The notes: generated from the sequence alone by a model not told the origin. Counted from the stretch's first letter, positions 1 through 7,562 are shown. The stretch is 10,127 bases of DNA from UBA5499 sp002426275 (GCA_937888735.1 CALASN010000018.1:1-10127); one strand, 5' to 3'. Translations and numbers: made by a program.

Positions 1-10
1 TACTTGTACG

Positions 11-50
11 AGTAAACGCGACCCACTACTCGCGTTTACTTTGTCAATTT
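11..50 (+). terminator. Terminator-like hairpin of an upstream gene
   Basis: An 11-bp perfect inverted repeat (AGTAAACGCGA at 11-21, TCGCGTTTACT at 30-40) surrounds an 8-base loop and is followed by TTGTCAATTT. The T-run is interrupted, so termination may be modest. It lies upstream of the promoter at 80-107 and most likely ends a gene to the left of the window. A protein-binding palindrome is the alternative. Confidence 0.55.
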
Positions 51-79
51 ACGGTGCAGGGGAAATACCGAAAATTCCC

Positions 80-107
80 TTGACATTCAAAAAAGTTGAT
101 CTATAAT
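80..107 (+). promoter_or_regulatory. Sigma-A promoter for the HTH / radical SAM operon
   Basis: There is a perfect -35 box TTGACA (80-85) and a perfect -10 box TATAAT (102-107) with a 16-base spacer. Transcription would start near 113-115, leaving a leader of about 30 bases before the ATG at 145. The AT-rich flank adds support. A near-consensus promoter like this is expected to be strong unless repressed, so the HTH protein it drives may repress it (inference). Confidence 0.85.
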
Positions 108-144
108 AATAATAAGTTTTTGGGTTTTTTGGGAGAGGTGGTTC

Positions 145-771
145 ATGGAACTTACAGAGCGAAAGCGGGACTTTTTGCAGGCAGTTGAGAGGATGTACGG
201 TGAGACAGGTCGGCCCGTTCACTACGAAGAAGTGGCAGAGAATTTGGGTGTCAGCAAATGGACTGCCTATGATGTGATTAAGAAATTGGTCCAGGCAGGT
301 TTTCTGAAGATCCACTATCAGCGCCTGTCAGCGCCTGGTCGTTCCCGAATCACAGTGATCCCTGTGGCAATGGGACAGCAGCGGCAGCAAACGTTCCGGG
401 ACATCTTGAAAATAATGCAGGATATCAAGCAAAAAAAGTCAAAAAATATCCTAGAGCTTCTTTCTAAAAACATAGGCGAACAGCCGAAAGGTATTTTTTG
501 CGCCTATGTGATTGTAATGTCACTGCTTGCATTACGTCCAGTGCTTAGTAATAAAAATTTTTTGGAATTGATCGCCGGGGAAGTATGTCCGCAAGTCATT
601 TTGGCTACTTTAGGAGGGATGATGCTTGGGAATCTATTAAAGAGCAAATCGGAGGAGTTCAAGCAGATTGAGGGCTACCTACAGAATTATCAGCAGTATA
701 TTTCTGAAGCAACCGAAGAAGAGCGGAAGCAGTTAGTGGAGTTCTTGAAAAAAGCTGTTTGTCAACTTTAA
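145..771 (+). CDS. Winged-helix/HTH transcriptional regulator-like protein
   Basis: This 208-residue protein has an N-terminal helix-turn-helix at about residues 5-60. The segment EEVAENLGVSKWTAYDVIKK (28-47) is a typical recognition-helix pattern, and the basic residues after it suit a wing. The pattern resembles MarR-, DtxR- or Lrp-type N-terminal domains. The rest is not recognised: a Lys-rich stretch (about 96-101), hydrophobic segments at about 117-135 and 150-166, and a charged helical tail from about 168. The hydrophobic segments could be buried helices of a dimerisation or effector domain; membrane association is less likely but possible. The start is fixed by GGGAGAGGTGG a few bases upstream of the ATG. 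It is followed after 25 bases by the radical SAM gene, in the same operon under a strong promoter. It probably regulates that operon or senses something linked to the enzyme (inference). Its ligand is unknown. Confidence 0.8.
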   Translation: MELTERKRDFLQAVERMYGETGRPVHYEEVAENLGVSKWTAYDVIKKLVQAGFLKIHYQRLSAPGRSRITVIPVAMGQQRQQTFRDILKIMQDIKQKKSKNILELLSKNIGEQPKGIFCAYVIVMSLLALRPVLSNKNFLELIAGEVCPQVILATLGGMMLGNLLKSKSEEFKQIEGYLQNYQQYISEATEEERKQLVEFLKKAVCQL

Positions 772-796
772 GGAAAAGGGAGAGGAGTAGTTATCA

Positions 797-2158
797 ATGC
801 CAAGAATTTCTATGAAGCAGCAAGCCATGACCTTTGCCATGGATAAACTACTGCAAGATCCTGAGAAAAATCTACTCGGCTTGGTTAATCTAGCCGACAA
901 ATTCGTGATTCAGCCGGACCATAAGCAAATGATCCAAAGGATCCGTGAGTTTTTCCAGGATAAGGACAATGTCTGGTACAAGTTTGCCATGACTACATTG
1001 GCTAATACCAATTCCCATGTCATTAACACTATGGCGGTTAATTTTTTCGTCAACGCTAATATTTTCGGCGTGCCTAAGCAGTTGAAAACAGCGGAGAAAA
1101 TAGGAGCTTCGGTTCCTTGGGCGATTCTGATGGATCCCACCAGCGCCTGCAATCTTCATTGCACGGGATGCTGGGCCAATGACTATGCCAAGGCGGATAG
1201 CCTGTCCTATGAGACATTGGCCCGCGTGGTCAGGGAAGGCCGGGAGCTCGGCATCTATTTTTACGTGCTCTCAGGCGGCGAACCTTTAGTTCGCAAAGAC
1301 GACATCGTGAAGCTGGCTCGGGAGTTTCCAGATGTGATTTTCTTGGCCTTCACCAATGGGACGTTAGTTGATGAGACTTTTGCCCGGCAGATGAGGGAGT
1401 GCGGCAATATTTCCCTGGCCTTCAGCTTGGAAGGCTTTGAGGAAGCGACCGATCAGCGGCGGGGACAGGGCACGTTCCAAAAGGTGATGGACGCCATGGA
1501 TCTGCTGCACAAGGAAGGCGTGGTTTACGGCTGCTCCACCACCTATACCCGTCTTAACACTGAGGAAGTTGGCTCTGATGAGTACATTCAGATGCTGATT
1601 GACAAAGGCGTGACGTACCTTTGGTACTTTACCTTTGTTCCCGTAGGCGGGGAGAGAGATTTCAGCCTGATGGCCACGCCAGAGCAAAGGGCCTGGATGG
1701 CAGAGAGAATCGTCCAGATGCGCAAGACTTTGCCATTGTTTGTCCTCGATTTCTGGAACGACGGCGAAGCCGCTCACGGTTGCATTGCCGGCGGCCGCAG
1801 ATATCTGCATATCAATGCTGCCGGTGAAGTGGAGCCTTGCGCTTTCATTCATTACGCGGTGGACAATATCAAAGACAAAAGCGTGGAGGAGATTCTCACT
1901 TCCCCCTTGATGAAAGCTTATCAATCGCGGCAGCCCTTCAATGACAACCAGCTGCGGCCGTGTCCGTTAATTGACAATCCCCAGATGATTTATGATATTG
2001 TTAAAGAGTCCGGCGCCCATCCCACCCAAGTTCATGAGAAACCCGAAGATTTAGGTCGGCTGAAGGATGATCTAAAAGAGTACTCGGAGGGCTGGGGAAA
2101 GATTGCCGATGAGATTTGGGAAAAACGTCATCACAAAGATGAGGAACAGGCTGGCTGA
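797..2158 (+). CDS. Radical SAM enzyme with SPASM/twitch-like C-terminal cysteines
   Basis: This 453-residue cytosolic iron-sulfur enzyme should cleave S-adenosylmethionine reductively to start radical chemistry. The motif CNLHCTGC (C118, C122, C125) is the CX3CX2C site for the [4Fe-4S] cluster, and SGGEP at 159-163 is the SAM-binding GGE motif. The radical SAM barrel spans about 108-310. C-terminal cysteines at 329, 348 and 389, within a segment reading HINAAGEVEPCAF (338-350), resemble the SPASM/twitch region that holds auxiliary clusters in peptide- and cofactor-modifying enzymes. The first 105 residues form a helical extension with no motif I recognise. The tail (about 410-453) is highly charged. 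The start is supported by GGGAGAGGAG about 10 bases before the ATG. No precursor peptide gene is visible nearby. The substrate is unknown; the family assignment is firm, a peptide-modifying role is not. Confidence 0.9.
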   Translation: MPRISMKQQAMTFAMDKLLQDPEKNLLGLVNLADKFVIQPDHKQMIQRIREFFQDKDNVWYKFAMTTLANTNSHVINTMAVNFFVNANIFGVPKQLKTAEKIGASVPWAILMDPTSACNLHCTGCWANDYAKADSLSYETLARVVREGRELGIYFYVLSGGEPLVRKDDIVKLAREFPDVIFLAFTNGTLVDETFARQMRECGNISLAFSLEGFEEATDQRRGQGTFQKVMDAMDLLHKEGVVYGCSTTYTRLNTEEVGSDEYIQMLIDKGVTYLWYFTFVPVGGERDFSLMATPEQRAWMAERIVQMRKTLPLFVLDFWNDGEAAHGCIAGGRRYLHINAAGEVEPCAFIHYAVDNIKDKSVEEILTSPLMKAYQSRQPFNDNQLRPCPLIDNPQMIYDIVKESGAHPTQVHEKPEDLGRLKDDLKEYSEGWGKIADEIWEKRHHKDEEQAG

Positions 2159-2174
2159 GAACGAGTTGCAACAT

Positions 2175-2222
2175 GCCGGGCGTGCTTATAGCCTTTGCTG
2201 TAAGCGCACTCGGCTTTTTTTT
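2175..2222 (+). terminator. Intrinsic terminator after the radical SAM gene
   Basis: Arms GCCGGGCGTGCTTA (2175-2188) and TAAGCGCACTCGGC (2201-2214) pair over 14 positions with two G-T wobbles and one C-A mismatch. The loop is 12 bases and eight Ts follow directly (2215-2222). It begins 16 bases after the TGA of the radical SAM gene and ends the HTH / radical SAM operon. Confidence 0.85.
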
Positions 2223-2640
2223 ATGTGTCCCCATCGCTTGCAAGGAACGGGTGGCGGTTTATCCACAAGAAGCGACCGAGGAGAGGCAGCCAGTCATCTC
2301 TTCTATCGAAACGCTCGCGCTCTCGGGAGATCGGCTTTTTCAAAGTAGCGCGGACAGAGTCGGCTCAGAGATCATCTGTGTAAATTATTCCTCAACCCTC
2401 AGGCCGCTTGAGAGGATCATGGCGTTCCTCCCCGCGGCTACAAAGCTCATTTTGCCCTGGATCCACCGTGTCCCAAAGTTGACGCTCTATGATTCCTCCT
2501 TTACTGGAGGCCACGTTCCTCCGTAAGGGCAGCGTCAAGCCGGACATTCGCTCCTTATAGGCGCTGGGCATCGCGGCATTCGAGAAAACCTTTAACAGGA
2601 TTTTTATGCAAGCAGCCGGTTAAAATCTCCGCGGCGATCT
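2223..2640. other. Gene-free intergenic stretch, possibly a decayed mobile element
   Basis: I find no convincing gene in these 418 bases. A + strand frame from 2173 to 2526 is open, but its start lies inside the terminator stem and has no ribosome binding site. On the - strand a 59-codon frame runs from 2571 to 2392 and reads MPSAYKERMSGLTLPLRRNV at its start. It is protein-like but has no ribosome binding site and no family I recognise. GAGATCATCTGTGTAAAT at about 2369-2386 vaguely resembles terminal repeats of IS256-type elements; this is a weak impression from memory. Local inverted repeats occur near 2390-2416 and 2498-2528. A degraded insertion sequence fragment is the most economical reading, but it is not proven. 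Confidence 0.3.
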
Positions 2641-2641
2641 A

Positions 2642-2670
2642 TTGACATTTTCTCAGTTCTTGGGTAAAGT
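2642..2670 (+). promoter_or_regulatory. Putative sigma-A promoter for the trpB2-glyA unit
   Basis: A perfect -35 box TTGACA (2642-2647) is followed after 17 bases by TAAAGT (2665-2670), which matches four of six -10 positions. Transcription would start near 2677-2680, about 30 bases before the GTG start. The segment TCAGCTGAGCTGA (2681-2693) right at the expected start holds overlapping palindromes (AGCTGAGCT, TCAGCTGA) and could be an operator. No T-box or trp-leader-like element is visible. Confidence 0.6.
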
Positions 2671-2709
2671 GGTAATAGATTCAGCTGAGCTGAGAAAGGA
2701 GAGATTAGC

Positions 2710-4086
2710 GTGAGCAGAGTGGATTCAAGCGTGACGAAAATCTTTTTGGAGGAGCGGGAGATTCCCAAGGCCTGGTATAATATTATGGCCGATATGCCAA
2801 ATCTTCCTTCCCCGGGGTTGAATCCCCAAACCAAAGAGCCGTTGAAGCCTCAGGACTTGGAGGCGATTTTTCCGCAGGCGTTGATTGAACAGGAGATGAC
2901 CACCCAAAGGTGGATCCAAATTCCCGATGAGGTCAGGGAGCTATACAAGCTCTGGAGGCCGTCGCCCCTATACAGGGCTCACAGGCTGGAGCAGGCGCTG
3001 AAGACGCCGGCTAGGATTTATTACAAATACGAGGGCGTGAGCCCGTCGGGCAGTCACAAGACCAATACGGCCATCCCTCAAGCTTACTATAATAAACAAG
3101 CGGGGATTAAGCGGCTGGCTACCGAAACCGGCGCCGGCCAATGGGGAAGCGCCTTATCCTTTGCCTGTAGCGTCTTTGGCTTGGAATGTACGGTCTATAT
3201 GGTGCGGGTCAGCTATGAACAGAAGCCTTATCGCAGATCGCTGATGCAGGTCTATGGCGCGGATGTAGTGGCCAGTCCCAGCCCCCGCACGGAAGCTGGG
3301 AAAAATGTTTTGGCCCAAGATCCCGACTCGCTGGGCAGCCTGGGCATGGCCATCAGCGAAGCGGTGGAGGACGCGGTAGGCAGGAAAGACACCAATTATT
3401 CTTTGGGCAGCGTTCTCAACCACGTAGGTTTGCACCAGTCGGTGATCGGCCTAGAGGCCAAGGCGCAATTGGCGAAAGTCGGCGATTATCCCGATGTAGT
3501 CATAGGCTGCTGCGGCGGCGGTTCTAATTTTTCCGGTTTAGCTTTTCCGTTTCTTTGCGATAAAATAGCCGGCAAGGAAGTCAGGGCCATTGCCGTTGAA
3601 CCCACGGCTTGTCCCACCTTGACAAAAGGACACTTTGCCTATGACTATGGCGATAACGCGGGCCTCACGCCCATCATGATGATGTACACGTTAGGCCATA
3701 ACTTTGTGCCGCCCGGAATCCATGCCGGAGGGCTCAGATACCATGGTGACTCTACTTTGGTGAGCCAACTGTATCACGACGGCTTAATCGAGGCGGTGGC
3801 GGTTCAGCAAAGGGCGGTTTTTGAGGCGGCAACGTTGTTTGCCCGCACGGAAGGGATCTTGCCGGCGCCTGAATCCGCTCATGCCATCAGAGGCGCCATA
3901 GACCAAGCGGAGCAGGCCCGCCAGGAAGGCAAAGAGAAGTCCATCGTTTTCTGCCTCAGCGGGCACGGCCATTTTGACCTCACCGCTTATGAGAATTATC
4001 TAGCCGGAAAACTGGAGGACGCAGCGTACTCTGAAGAACAAATAAAAGAAGTCCTATCCAGCTTACCATGTAGCGGCAGAGGTTAG
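2710..4086 (+). CDS. trpB: TrpB2-type tryptophan synthase beta-like PLP enzyme
   Basis: This 458-residue PLP enzyme should condense L-serine with indole to give tryptophan. It is the long TrpB2 form rather than the roughly 400-residue TrpB1. SPSGSHKTNTA (111-121) holds the Schiff-base lysine K117, ETGAGQWG (139-146) holds the expected catalytic glutamate E139, and GCCGGGSNFSG (266-276) is the glycine-rich PLP phosphate loop. SGHGHFDLTAY near the C-terminus also fits the family. The start is a GTG placed seven bases after GAAAGGAGAG. No trpA or other trp gene is present. TrpB2 proteins are reported to lack tight TrpA contacts and to suit indole salvage or other serine beta-replacement reactions. 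Co-transcription with glyA would place serine supply beside a serine user (inference). The stop codon sits inside a long hairpin. Confidence 0.92.
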   Translation: MSRVDSSVTKIFLEEREIPKAWYNIMADMPNLPSPGLNPQTKEPLKPQDLEAIFPQALIEQEMTTQRWIQIPDEVRELYKLWRPSPLYRAHRLEQALKTPARIYYKYEGVSPSGSHKTNTAIPQAYYNKQAGIKRLATETGAGQWGSALSFACSVFGLECTVYMVRVSYEQKPYRRSLMQVYGADVVASPSPRTEAGKNVLAQDPDSLGSLGMAISEAVEDAVGRKDTNYSLGSVLNHVGLHQSVIGLEAKAQLAKVGDYPDVVIGCCGGGSNFSGLAFPFLCDKIAGKEVRAIAVEPTACPTLTKGHFAYDYGDNAGLTPIMMMYTLGHNFVPPGIHAGGLRYHGDSTLVSQLYHDGLIEAVAVQQRAVFEAATLFARTEGILPAPESAHAIRGAIDQAEQARQEGKEKSIVFCLSGHGHFDLTAYENYLAGKLEDAAYSEEQIKEVLSSLPCSGRG

Positions 4087-4104
4087 GGGATTCCCCTAAC
4101 CTCT
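4078..4104 (+). repeat. 27-base perfect hairpin overlapping the trpB2 stop codon
   Basis: AGAGGTTAGGGGA (4078-4090) and TCCCCTAACCTCT (4092-4104) are exact reverse complements around one central T. The left arm includes the TAG stop of trpB2 (4084-4086). The downstream sequence CCTCTTATTC is pyrimidine-rich but has no real T-run, so this is at best a partial terminator or attenuator. It could equally stabilise the 3' end of the trpB2 message or adjust glyA expression. The glyA ribosome binding site starts about ten bases later. Confidence 0.7.
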
Positions 4105-4129
4105 CCTCTTATTCAAAGGGGGTTTTACT

Positions 4130-5359
4130 TTGCAGACAGACTTAGTTCGCGCTATCGATCCGGAAGTGGCGGAAGCCATCGAGTCCGAGCGCAAACGGCA
4201 ACAGGAAAAAATCGAACTGATTGCTTCCGAAAATTTTGTCAGCCCTGCCGTGATGCAGGCGCAAGGCTCCGTGTTGACCAATAAATACGCGGAGGGCTAT
4301 CCGGGCCGCCGCTATTACGGCGGCTGCGAGTACGTGGACATCGTGGAGCGCCTGGCCATTCAGAGGGCAAAGGAGCTCTTCGGCGCGGAACATGCCAATG
4401 TGCAGCCTCATTCCGGAGCCCAGGCCAACACTGCGGTTTATTTCGCCATGCTCAAGCCTGCAGACACGGTTTTGGGCATGAGCTTAGCCCATGGTGGGCA
4501 TCTCACCCACGGCAGCCCGGTGAATCTTTCCGGAGCGTATTATAATTTCGTTCCCTATGGCGTGGATCAGAGAACCGAGACCATCGACTATGATGAAGTG
4601 GAGCGCTTGGCCAAAGAGCGCCGGCCCAAAATGATTGTGGCCGGAGCCAGCGCCTATCCCAGGATTATAGATTTTGCCCGCCTAGGCAAGATCGCCCGGG
4701 AAGTCGGCGCCTATTTAATGGTAGATATGGCTCATATCGCGGGACTTGTGGCCTGCGGCCTGCATCCCAGCCCAGTGCCGGAAGCGGACTTTGTAACCAC
4801 CACTACCCATAAGACCCTGCGCGGACCCAGGGGCGGCATGATTCTGTGCAAAGCTCAGTACCAGAAACAAATCGATAAAGCCATCTTTCCCGGCATCCAG
4901 GGCGGTCCGCTGATGCATGTGATTGCGGCCAAAGCCGTTGCCCTGAAGGAAGCAAGCTTGCCTACGTTTAAAAATTATCAAGAGCAAATCGTCAAGAACG
5001 CCAAAGCTCTAGCCGCATCTTTAGAGGAACTCGGCTACCGTCTGGTCTCAGGCGGCACCGATAATCATCTTTTGCTGGTGGATCTCAGGCCCAAGGGACT
5101 GACCGGCAAGGAGGCTGAAAAGCGCTTAGACGAAGCCAATATCACGGTGAACAAGAACGCGATCCCCTTTGATCCGGAAAAGCCTTTTGTCACCAGCGGC
5201 ATTCGCGTCGGCACTCCCGCGGTGAGCAGCAGAGGGATGAAGGAAGAGGCCATGCGGGAAATCGCTCGCTTAATGGACAAGGCTCTGGCAGGCGATACGC
5301 AGCGGGCCAAAGCCGGCGTTGCCGCGCTGCTTTCCGCTTATCCCCTGTACGAGGGATAG
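4130..5359 (+). CDS. glyA: Serine hydroxymethyltransferase
   Basis: This 409-residue protein has the standard bacterial SHMT length. It interconverts serine and glycine with tetrahydrofolate / 5,10-methylene-tetrahydrofolate in the cytosol, supplying one-carbon units. The motif TTTTHKTLRGPRGG (223-236) carries the PLP lysine K228. D199 and H202 in VDMAHIAG are the cofactor-binding pair, and ASENFVSPAV and YAEGYPGRRYYGGCE are signature N-terminal motifs. The start is a TTG preceded by AAAGGGGG with a spacing of seven to eight bases; no ATG in this frame lies near enough to replace it. It follows trpB2 by 43 bases that hold the stop-overlapping hairpin, and precedes the next gene by only three bases, so the three are probably co-transcribed. 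Nothing in the protein looks damaged. Confidence 0.97.
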   Translation: MQTDLVRAIDPEVAEAIESERKRQQEKIELIASENFVSPAVMQAQGSVLTNKYAEGYPGRRYYGGCEYVDIVERLAIQRAKELFGAEHANVQPHSGAQANTAVYFAMLKPADTVLGMSLAHGGHLTHGSPVNLSGAYYNFVPYGVDQRTETIDYDEVERLAKERRPKMIVAGASAYPRIIDFARLGKIAREVGAYLMVDMAHIAGLVACGLHPSPVPEADFVTTTTHKTLRGPRGGMILCKAQYQKQIDKAIFPGIQGGPLMHVIAAKAVALKEASLPTFKNYQEQIVKNAKALAASLEELGYRLVSGGTDNHLLLVDLRPKGLTGKEAEKRLDEANITVNKNAIPFDPEKPFVTSGIRVGTPAVSSRGMKEEAMREIARLMDKALAGDTQRAKAGVAALLSAYPLYEG

Positions 5360-5362
5360 CCA

Positions 5363-6181
5363 ATGGCCGGCATGATTTTCGGGACAGCTGGGGTGCCTCT
5401 GTCAAGCCGAGAGCGCAGCAGTCTGGCAGGCTTGGAGCGAGTAGCGGAATTGGGACTGGGAGCCATGGAACTGGAATTTGTCCACAGCGTTCGCATGGGC
5501 GAACAAATGGCCTTGGCTGTGGGGGAGCGTGCAGCGAAGCTCTCCTTGTCACTTTCCATTCACGCGCCCTATTATATCAACCTTTGTTCCGCGGATCCAG
5601 AAAAACGGGCGGCCAGCCGCAAACGAATTGTTGACGCCGCCAGAGTAGGGAACTGGTGCGGCGCTAAGAGCATCGTTTTTCACACCGGTTTCTACGGAGA
5701 GCTTTCGCCTGACGCTGCATACGAGCTGGTTGTGGAGGAATTGAAGGCGGTCTTGGCGGAGACGGCGGATTTTTCCCCTACCCTCAGGCCGGAAGTGTTG
5801 GGCAAATCTTCTCAGTTTGGCGCTCTGGACGAGCTCCTGCAGCTGTGCCGGGAACTGCCTCTTCTGCCCTGCATAGATTTTTCTCATCTCCACGCACGCA
5901 CTGGCCAGTTCAATACCTTTGCCGAATTTGGCGGCGTGTTGGACAAAGTGGAGTCAGCCTTGGGCAGGGAAGCGGCGGAGAACCTGCATTTGCACATCTC
6001 CGGAATCGACTACGGGCCCAAAGGAGAGCGGAAACATTTGCTGCTGGCAGAAGCGGATTTTAACTATGAAGAGCTGATGGCGGCGCTAGCGGACCGCGCG
6101 GCCGGAGGCACAGCCATTTGCGAAAGCCCCAATCTGGAGGAAGACGCGCTGCTCATGCAGCGGACATATTTAAAAAAATAA
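5363..6181 (+). CDS. Endonuclease IV-like (AP endonuclease family 2) TIM-barrel protein
   Basis: This 272-residue protein matches the length of endonuclease IV and related xylose isomerase-like TIM barrels. Candidate metal ligands appear in family order: H67 in SIHAPY, H107 in FHTGFYG, E144 in LRPEVLGKSSQFG, D172 and H175 in CIDFSHLHAR, H209 or H211 in LHLHISG, H225, and E254 in CESPN. The LRPEVLGK form is typical of the archaeal-type Nfo-like branch and differs from the ENTAGQG motif of E. coli Nfo. It could therefore be a true abasic-site endonuclease or a related enzyme of unknown substrate. The ATG lies three bases past the glyA stop, with GAGGG (5351-5355) inside the end of glyA as ribosome binding site, so translation is probably coupled. 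A second in-frame ATG at 5372 is possible but less well placed. Confidence 0.82.
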   Translation: MAGMIFGTAGVPLSSRERSSLAGLERVAELGLGAMELEFVHSVRMGEQMALAVGERAAKLSLSLSIHAPYYINLCSADPEKRAASRKRIVDAARVGNWCGAKSIVFHTGFYGELSPDAAYELVVEELKAVLAETADFSPTLRPEVLGKSSQFGALDELLQLCRELPLLPCIDFSHLHARTGQFNTFAEFGGVLDKVESALGREAAENLHLHISGIDYGPKGERKHLLLAEADFNYEELMAALADRAAGGTAICESPNLEEDALLMQRTYLKK

Positions 6182-6187
6182 AAGGAG

Positions 6188-6235
6188 AAACAGCTTCTGG
6201 CAAGAACTATCTAGATCAGAGCTGTTTTCTTATTT
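6188..6235 (+). terminator. Intrinsic terminator after the TIM-barrel gene
   Basis: AAACAGCTTCTG (6188-6199) pairs with CAGAGCTGTTT (6217-6227) with one bulged base, around a loop of about 17 bases. It is followed by TCTTATTT. It begins seven bases after the TAA and closes the trpB2-glyA-TIM-barrel unit. Confidence 0.7.
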
Positions 6236-6269
6236 CAAACTGAAAATAGCCCAGGTTAATGCAGCCAGA

Positions 6270-6289
6270 AGAACGCGCTGGCGCGTTCT
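6270..6289 (+). repeat. Perfect 9-bp hairpin upstream of the FAD oxidoreductase gene
   Basis: AGAACGCGC (6270-6278) and GCGCGTTCT (6281-6289) are exact reverse complements around TG. The hairpin is GC-rich, is not followed by a T-run, and sits about 30 bases before the start of the FAD oxidoreductase gene. It could be an operator or a leader structure. I could not identify a promoter with confidence in the 85 bases between the preceding terminator and this gene. Confidence 0.5.
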
Positions 6290-6319
6290 CGCAGACAGCT
6301 ATTTGTCAGAGAGGAAGGA

Positions 6320-7537
6320 TTGACAGTGCATCAAGTGATCGTCGTGGGCGGAGGGCCGGCTGGAATTGCGGCTGCTATTGCTGCAAAACGGCAAGGCTTG
6401 AAAACGCTCCTTGTGGAAAAATACGGTTTTCTGGGCGGGATGGCCACAGCTGGTCTTGTGAATCCGTTTATGTCCACTTTGGGCGCCGGTGGACTCTATC
6501 AGGAATTTCTGCAAAGGCTGACAGAGTGGCAGGCGGCGGAAGAACACACGTTCGACGGAGAGCTTGCCAAGTTGGTTTTGGATGAATGGCTGACAGAACA
6601 GGGAGTTGATCTCCTTTTCCACAGCCTGCTGACAGGCGTAAAGGTGGAAGAGGGGAGGATTAAAAGCATAAAAGTTTCCGGCAGAGGAGAAGAATTAACT
6701 CTTCCCGCCTCTTATTTCATCGACTGCACAGGCGACGGAGACCTGGCCGCTCTCTCTGGGGTGAAGATTAATTTGGGCCGCACATCCGACGGCCTTTGCC
6801 AGCCTATGACCACTTGCTTTCAGGTGGGGGGAGTGGACGACAGCCTAATGCCCCCAAGGGAGGAGCTAACCGCGCGCTATAAGGAGGCTAAGGCTCAGGG
6901 GAGGTTACATAACCCTAGGGAAGACGTGCTTTGGTTCCGCACCATTCGTCCAGGCGAAATACATTTCAATACCACCAGGGTAACGGGGAAAAATCCGGTC
7001 TCTCTTTCGGACCTTACGGCGGCGGAGCTGGAAGCGCGCCGGCAGATCGCTGAGCTATTTGCTTGGCTAAGGCAAGAGGTGCCGGCTTTCAAAGGCGCTT
7101 ATCTGCTGCGCATTGCCGCCCAGATTGGGGTGCGGGAGAGCAGAACCATCCAGGGCGCCTACCGGCTCACAGAGGAAGATGTCCTCTCAGGCAGGAAGTT
7201 TACGGATGCAATCGGCAAATGTTCATATCCAATTGACATCCATAGTCCCTCAGGCGAAGGCACCAGAATTGCCACTCTCGCGCCTGGAGATTGGTATGAG
7301 ATCCCTTATGGGACTCTCCATACGTCCACATTCGGCAATCTTCTGGTTGCCGGCAGGTGCATTTCTTCCACTCACGAAGCTCAGGCCTCGCTGCGGATTA
7401 TGCCCACCTGCATGGTGACTGGTCAGGCAGCGGGAGTTGCCGCCGCTTTGGCGGACGCGGGAAATCTGCCTGTATCGCAAGTCTCAGTGCCAGAGCTGCA
7501 GGCAGACTTGAAAGCCGCCGGAGCGGATTTGCGCTGA
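6320..7537 (+). CDS. FAD-dependent oxidoreductase
   Basis: This 405-residue flavoprotein has the N-terminal dinucleotide-binding fold: VIVVGGGPAGIAAAIAAKRQ with GGGPAG at 10-15, and the ribose-binding acidic residue E33 in LLVEK. GFLGGMATAG (36-45) and the C-terminal NLLVAGRCIS with MPTCMVTGQAAGVAAALA are typical of the FAD_oxidored (PF12831-type) family. No signal peptide or membrane segment is seen, so it should be cytosolic. Its substrate is unknown. The start could be TTG at 6320 (the coordinate given) or GTG at 6326; GAAGG at 6314-6318 is better spaced (seven bases) for the GTG, while AGAGG at 6310-6314 suits the TTG. It is followed after 25 bases by the PHP-domain gene, probably in the same operon. 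Relatives near sugar genes often belong to catabolic clusters, but that role is inference here. Confidence 0.87.
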   Translation: MTVHQVIVVGGGPAGIAAAIAAKRQGLKTLLVEKYGFLGGMATAGLVNPFMSTLGAGGLYQEFLQRLTEWQAAEEHTFDGELAKLVLDEWLTEQGVDLLFHSLLTGVKVEEGRIKSIKVSGRGEELTLPASYFIDCTGDGDLAALSGVKINLGRTSDGLCQPMTTCFQVGGVDDSLMPPREELTARYKEAKAQGRLHNPREDVLWFRTIRPGEIHFNTTRVTGKNPVSLSDLTAAELEARRQIAELFAWLRQEVPAFKGAYLLRIAAQIGVRESRTIQGAYRLTEEDVLSGRKFTDAIGKCSYPIDIHSPSGEGTRIATLAPGDWYEIPYGTLHTSTFGNLLVAGRCISSTHEAQASLRIMPTCMVTGQAAGVAAALADAGNLPVSQVSVPELQADLKAAGADLR

Positions 7538-7562
7538 GACGGGACCTCAAGGAGGAAGCAAG

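Noticed and set aside
1364..1924. A 186-codon - strand frame opposite the radical SAM gene
   Set aside because: It is a shadow of a strongly supported gene, with no motif or ribosome binding site of its own.
2173..2526. A 117-codon + strand frame starting with a hydrophobic stretch
   Set aside because: It starts inside the terminator stem, the poly-T run encodes part of it, it has no ribosome binding site, and it resembles no protein family I know.
2590..2710. A T-box or tryptophan leader upstream of trpB2
   Set aside because: There is no T-box core sequence, Trp-codon-rich leader peptide or terminator/antiterminator pair in the region.
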